DNA of 8,602 bases from positions 1 through 8,602 of the forward strand of contig JAIRRD010000180.1 of the NCBI GenBank assembly GCA_031256155.1, written 5' to 3'. Position numbers and translations under genes: made by a program. Positions 5,335 through 8,602 of this stretch are shown one piece after another. Each line of letters starts with the position of its first letter. Position 1 is the stretch's first letter. Below the pieces are notes generated by a model. That model was given only the letters and a program-made list of their open reading frames with translations, did no database searches and had not been told where the DNA came from. The stretch comes from Holophagales bacterium (GTDB lineage Bacteria; Acidobacteriota; Holophagae; Holophagales; Holophagaceae).

Positions 5335-7734
5335 TTGAGCGATGATGTTCAAGTTCACACGATGGTAGAGGAGTCGCCCAGAATTCCGGAAATGCTGCCG
5401 GTTCTGGCTTTGCGTGATTTGGTTGTGTATCCGTATGTCATTCAGCCTTTATCTGTTAGTAGAGAAAAATCCATTCACGCTATAGACGCCGCGCTAGTGG
5501 ATAATCGAATGATTCTACTGTTGCCTCAAAAGCAAACCGATGTTGATGACCCAGAGCCTTCGGAATTACATCGCGTTGGCACTGCGGCAATTGTTATGCG
5601 CATCCTCAAATTGCCAGATGGGCGTTTGCGGGCATTGGTTCAGGGACTCCAAAGGGTCAGGGTTGAATATTTCACGGAGACAAGCCCATTTCTGAAAGCC
5701 AAGGTGGAGCCGGTTGTTGAATTTGAGTCGTCTGAACACAGCATTGAAATGGATGCAATGCTCAGGAGTGTTAAGCAGTCTATTGAAAAGGCGGTTGCGC
5801 TGGGTAAATCACTGCCCCAGGAAGTACTGGTCATAGCGACTAATCTGGACAGTCCGGGCCGTTTGGCGGATCTGGTCGCATCAAATCTGGACCTGAAGCC
5901 TCAGCAAATGCAGGATGTTTTGGAGATAGCCGACACTTTCATGCGCCTCAAAAAGACACATGAATTTTTGATTCGGGAAATTGAATTATTGGAGGTTCAA
6001 CAGAAAATCACCATGGAAGCCCGTGGTGAAATGGATAAGAACCAAAGAGAGTACTACCTGCGCCAGCAACTGAAGGCCATCCAGACAGAATTGGGCGAAG
6101 GCAATGAGTTGTCAGAAGAAATTGATGGTTTCCGCGCCAAATTGGCTAAGCTCAAGGTGCCGGAAGACGCGATGAACGAAATTGACAAGAATATTAAAAA
6201 ACTTGAGCGTATGCACCCTGACAGCTCGGAGACAGCTGTTACGCGCACATACCTTGAGTGGATGACCGAAATGCCCTGGGGTGTAACAAGCGAAGACAAT
6301 CTGGACCTAGCGAAGGGCAAGCAGATTTTGGAAGAAGACCACTATGGACTGGACAAAATCAAAGAGCGGCTGATTGAGTATTTGGCTGTCAGGAAGCTGA
6401 ATCCCGATCAAAGAGGGACTATCCTCTGTTTTGTCGGTCCTCCCGGAACGGGTAAAACGAGCCTTGGACGCAGCGTTGCCAGGGCGCTGGATCGCAAGTT
6501 TGCGCGTATCTCGCTGGGCGGTGTTCACGATGAGAGCGAAATACGCGGACACCGGCGAACGTACGTGGGCGCGATGCCGGGTAGGATTGTCCATGCGATG
6601 CATCAGGTAAAAACGATGAATCCAGTGATGATGCTTGATGAAGTTGACAAGATTGGCCGTGACATTCGCGGTGATCCATCCGCAGCTCTTCTGGAGGTGC
6701 TTGACCCTGAACAAAACCACACTTTCAGGGATAACTACATGAATGTCCCCATTGACCTGAGTCAGGTTTTGTTCCTAGCAAACGCCAATGAACTGGACCC
6801 GATTCAACCCGCTTTCAGGGATCGTATGGAGATAATCCATCTTCATAGCTATACTCTGGAAGAAAAACTTGGCATTGCCCGCAAACACCTGATGCCACGG
6901 CAGTTTGAGCGCAATGGCATTACGTCAAAACATGCCTCATTCACCGACAAAGGGCTTACCGCCCTGATTCAGGGCTACACCCGGGAGGCAGGTGTGAGGC
7001 AGTTGGAGCGTGAGATTGGTTCTGTCCTGCGAAAGATTGCCCGTAAGGTTGCCGAGGGCACTCTGGCTAAACGGCTCACTATAAATGAGAAGAACTTGCA
7101 TGAACTGCTTGGGCCGGTGACATTCCTGCAGGATGAGCGGCTCAAATCCCCAAGGATTGGTGTTGTCACCGGTTTGGCCTGGACAAGCACGGGCGGGGAT
7201 GTCCTGTTTGTAGAAGCTCTCAAAATGCCAGGGAAAGGGGAATTACTCCTGACCGGTCAGCTTGGCGACGTAATGAAAGAAAGCGCCAAAGCAGCACTGA
7301 GTTATATTCGCTCCAGGGGCGATGACTTTGGTATTGAATCCAAGCTATTTAAGCAACTTGACATTCATATACATTTCCCCGAGGGAGCTATTCACAAAGA
7401 CGGCCCAAGCGCTGGTCTCGCTATGGCAACAGTGCTGTTGTCCGTATTGAAAGGCATACGTGTCAAGAACACAATAGCCATGACTGGCGAGATTGATTTG
7501 AGGGGAGAGGCCCTGCCCATTGGTGGTCTGAAAGAAAAGGCCCTCGCTGCTCTGCGTATGGGTGTGTTTGAAATAATTATTCCGGCTGCCAATTTGAAGG
7601 ATTTGAATGAAATTGGCATTGATGTGCGTGAGCAATTAGTGTTTCATCCAGTTAAACATGTTGATGAGGTATTTAAATTAGCCCTTGTGGATTGGCTGCG
7701 TTCCGGCGATGTAAAAAAAGGTAAAAAAAGGTAA
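5335..7734 (+). CDS. lon: Lon, ATP-dependent serine protease (LonA type)
   Basis: This soluble hexameric AAA+ protease degrades misfolded and short-lived regulatory proteins. From the TTG start it has 799 residues (E. coli 784). The N-terminal substrate-recognition domain (about 17-215, beginning LPVLALRDLVVYPY) is followed by a charged helical region including QREYYLRQQLKAIQTELGE. The ATPase domain has Walker A GPPGTGKT (368-375), the pore motif RRTYVGAMPG and Walker B MMLDE (ending Glu436). The C-terminal protease domain carries the Ser-Lys dyad: Ser692 in KDGPSAGLAM and Lys735 in GGLKEKALAA, 43 residues apart as in E. coli (679 and 722). No membrane segment of the LonB kind is visible. The gene ends in a lysine-rich stretch (VKKGKKR) encoded by a tandem 10-bp repeat. 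csrA follows after five bases, so the two are almost certainly co-transcribed. The upstream palindrome and GGA motifs suggest post-transcriptional control. Confidence 0.97.
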   Translation: MSDDVQVHTMVEESPRIPEMLPVLALRDLVVYPYVIQPLSVSREKSIHAIDAALVDNRMILLLPQKQTDVDDPEPSELHRVGTAAIVMRILKLPDGRLRALVQGLQRVRVEYFTETSPFLKAKVEPVVEFESSEHSIEMDAMLRSVKQSIEKAVALGKSLPQEVLVIATNLDSPGRLADLVASNLDLKPQQMQDVLEIADTFMRLKKTHEFLIREIELLEVQQKITMEARGEMDKNQREYYLRQQLKAIQTELGEGNELSEEIDGFRAKLAKLKVPEDAMNEIDKNIKKLERMHPDSSETAVTRTYLEWMTEMPWGVTSEDNLDLAKGKQILEEDHYGLDKIKERLIEYLAVRKLNPDQRGTILCFVGPPGTGKTSLGRSVARALDRKFARISLGGVHDESEIRGHRRTYVGAMPGRIVHAMHQVKTMNPVMMLDEVDKIGRDIRGDPSAALLEVLDPEQNHTFRDNYMNVPIDLSQVLFLANANELDPIQPAFRDRMEIIHLHSYTLEEKLGIARKHLMPRQFERNGITSKHASFTDKGLTALIQGYTREAGVRQLEREIGSVLRKIARKVAEGTLAKRLTINEKNLHELLGPVTFLQDERLKSPRIGVVTGLAWTSTGGDVLFVEALKMPGKGELLLTGQLGDVMKESAKAALSYIRSRGDDFGIESKLFKQLDIHIHFPEGAIHKDGPSAGLAMATVLLSVLKGIRVKNTIAMTGEIDLRGEALPIGGLKEKALAALRMGVFEIIIPAANLKDLNEIGIDVREQLVFHPVKHVDEVFKLALVDWLRSGDVKKGKKR
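7711..7730 (+). repeat. tandem 10-bp repeat GTAAAAAAAG x2 at the 3' end of lon
   Basis: Two perfect adjacent copies end four bases before the lon stop is complete, and a third partial copy (GTAA) supplies the stop itself. Each copy contains a run of seven A. In the lon frame they read GTA AAA AAA GGT AAA AAA AGG TAA. The repeat also generates the AAAGG that serves as ribosome binding site for csrA. Confidence 0.9.
7729..7731 (+). promoter_or_regulatory. csrA: csrA ribosome binding site inside the last lon codon
   Basis: AGG (within AAAAGG) is the final sense codon of lon and sits eight bases before the csrA ATG. Ribosomes finishing lon would pass over or clear the site, which is the usual arrangement for translational coupling. 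It is a weak site compared with those of the S9, clpS and lon genes. Confidence 0.55.
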
Positions 7735-7739
7735 TCAAT

Positions 7740-7991
7740 ATGCTTGTCATTACTCGCAGAATCAATCAATCCATCATTATTGACGGACAGATAGAAGTTG
7801 TTGTTACCGCTATTACCAAGGAGGGTGTCCGCCTGGGCATTACTGCGCCCCGTGAGATGGAAATCTATCGCAGGGAAGTTTTTGAGACGATTGCCGAAGC
7901 CAACCGTCAGGCAACGCTCAACTCAACCAAAAGCGCCGCAACCGCTTTGCTGCGCGCCAAACTTATGAAATCGAAGCCGCCAAAGGGCTGA
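7740..7991 (+). CDS. csrA: CsrA/RsmA family RNA-binding translational regulator
   Basis: This 83-residue protein belongs to the family of homodimeric regulators that bind GGA motifs in mRNA leaders, usually blocking ribosome access or changing mRNA stability. The signature is clear: MLVITRR at the N-terminus, VRLGITAPREMEIYRREVF in the middle, and Arg44 at the position of the RNA-contacting Arg44 of E. coli CsrA. The core ends around residue 55 (IAEANRQA). About 25 further residues (NSTKSAATALLRAKLMKSKPPKG) form a basic, probably helical tail; E. coli CsrA has only 61 residues in all. The ATG lies five bases after the lon stop. No flagellar gene and no fliW, the CsrA antagonist often found beside csrA in Gram-positives and spirochaetes, is in view, so its partner and targets are unknown. 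Family assignment is secure; control of its own operon is a hypothesis. Confidence 0.95.
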   Translation: MLVITRRINQSIIIDGQIEVVVTAITKEGVRLGITAPREMEIYRREVFETIAEANRQATLNSTKSAATALLRAKLMKSKPPKG

Positions 7992-7992
7992 A

Positions 7993-8034
7993 GCAAAGGG
8001 CACTTTATAGCCATTTTTGGGTTATAGGCTTTGC
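7993..8034. terminator. imperfect hairpin between convergent genes, possible bidirectional terminator
   Basis: GCAAAG (7993-7998) pairs with CTTTGC (8029-8034). Inside, TATAGCC (8006-8012) pairs with GGTTATA (8020-8026) through one G-T wobble, around a seven-base loop ATTTTTG. The internal loop is lopsided (seven against two bases) and no T-run follows on either strand, so termination strength is uncertain. The location, starting two bases after the csrA stop and between convergent genes, is what favours a terminator. Confidence 0.4.
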
Positions 8035-8069
8035 GGTAGCAAATGATTAGGTAATTAGCGGACGCAACA

Positions 8070-8602
8070 CTAGCGCCTTTTAGATTCACCAATCAAAACA
8101 GAAACCGACTGCTCATTACCGCAGGCGTCCGTAGCTTTTACAATAATCCTGTCTCCGCGTACTCGTTCCTTGGATATTAATATGTTGAAGCTCTTTTCCC
8201 TATGATCAAAGACACTGTCCTCTGGCAGGACATAAAGCCAATTCTCACCGTCAGCGCTAATTGCGGCATCTTTAATGACAGAGCTTTCGTCCTTAACTGT
8301 AAATCGGACACGAACACTGTTGCCTTCAGTAGTCGCGGCTATTTCTGGTATTGTGGGCGGTGTGTGATCTATTACAAATGGGTTTGTGCGCCAAGTAGCG
8401 GACTGTGCGGCGTTGAAGGGCTGGGATGGCGCGTCAGTCGCAGTTACTTCCAGGCGATAACGGCCGTCTGGGACCGGCAATGTATCAAAGGTAAAAAAGC
8501 TGTCTTTCCATGATTTTTCCAATTCAATGGCGGAGCCTTTTTCAGGTATCAGCCTGATACAGAAAGCAAGCTGGTCATCATTGGGATCATTTACGCGGAA
8601 TA
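8070..8602 (-). CDS. C-terminal part of a large fibronectin/Ig-like domain protein, 5' end outside window
   Basis: About 176 codons are visible. The frame stays open to the right edge, and the TTG near 8522 is internal, not a start. The order is FRVNDPNDDQLAFCIRLIPE, then SFFTFDTLPVPDGRYRLEV, ATDAPSQP, NPFVIDHTPPTIPEI and, after a second domain, a final VKATDACGNEQSVSVLIG. DPNxDxL, the PDGxYRLxVxAxDAPS block and the (F/Y)xIDxTPP linker are typical of tandem beta-sandwich (fibronectin III or Ig-like) domains at the ends of large bacterial proteins; I associate this exact combination with Acidobacteriota proteins that have an N-terminal beta-propeller. No export signal or enzyme motif is visible in this fragment, so function is unknown. 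It is convergent with csrA. Confidence 0.75.
   Translation of the reverse strand, partial: FRVNDPNDDQLAFCIRLIPEKGSAIELEKSWKDSFFTFDTLPVPDGRYRLEVTATDAPSQPFNAAQSATWRTNPFVIDHTPPTIPEIAATTEGNSVRVRFTVKDESSVIKDAAISADGENWLYVLPEDSVFDHREKSFNILISKERVRGDRIIVKATDACGNEQSVSVLIGESKRR

Noticed and set aside
6307..6720. 137-codon open frame on the - strand inside lon
   Set aside because: Antisense to the Lon ATPase domain, with a second overlapping open frame in another register; neither resembles a protein family.
8202..8513. 103-codon open frame on the + strand at the right end
   Set aside because: Antisense to the beta-sandwich domain gene, whose - strand reading is open to the edge and carries recognisable DAPS and DxTPP motifs; the + strand product is Cys-rich and motif-free.

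Overview
The window is a stretch of bacterial chromosome rich in protein-quality-control genes. It carries five complete genes on the + strand: a secreted S9 (DPP5-like) peptidase, clpS, clpA, lon and csrA. These lie between two genes cut by the window edges: the 3' end of an M81/MlrC-type metallopeptidase gene (+ strand) on the left, and the 3' end of a large repeat-domain protein gene (- strand) on the right. I see no tRNA, rRNA, CRISPR array, insertion sequence or phage gene.

Organism: the true ClpS-ClpA pair, the exported DPP5-like S9 peptidase and CsrA point to a Gram-negative-type bacterium with mid-range GC. The MlrC-type peptidase, the TolB-propeller S9 enzyme and the C-terminal module of the right-hand protein (a DPNDD-type start, then DGRYRL, ATDAPS and FVIDHTPP) together remind me most of Acidobacteriota. 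That assignment is inference from family resemblance and is only moderately secure.

Layout: (1) 1-253, M81 peptidase C-terminus. (2) 254-423, intergenic region with a long interrupted inverted repeat and a plausible promoter. (3) 424-5160, a tight unit of S9 peptidase - clpS - clpA. The first gap is 16 bases and carries the clpS ribosome binding site; clpS and clpA overlap by one base. (4) 5161-5334, intergenic region with a perfect 18-bp-stem palindrome directly upstream of lon. (5) 5335-7991, lon and csrA, five bases apart, with the csrA ribosome binding site inside the last codons of lon. (6) 7992-8069, a short convergent intergenic region with an imperfect hairpin. (7) 8070-8602, the C-terminus of a fibronectin/Ig-like-domain protein on the - strand.

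How the genes fit together: ClpS delivers N-degron substrates to the ClpA unfoldase, which needs ClpP (not in this window) to degrade them. Lon is a self-contained ATP-dependent protease. The S9 enzyme would act outside the cytoplasm on short peptides. CsrA is an RNA-binding translational regulator tied to lon by position. The most interesting possibility is regulatory: the lon leader holds a long hairpin with a GGA at its tip, and a second GGA lies in the lon Shine-Dalgarno, which is the layout expected of a CsrA target. That would make lon-csrA a self-regulated protease/regulator unit. ClpS also has arginine in place of the usual gatekeeper methionine, suggesting altered N-degron selectivity.
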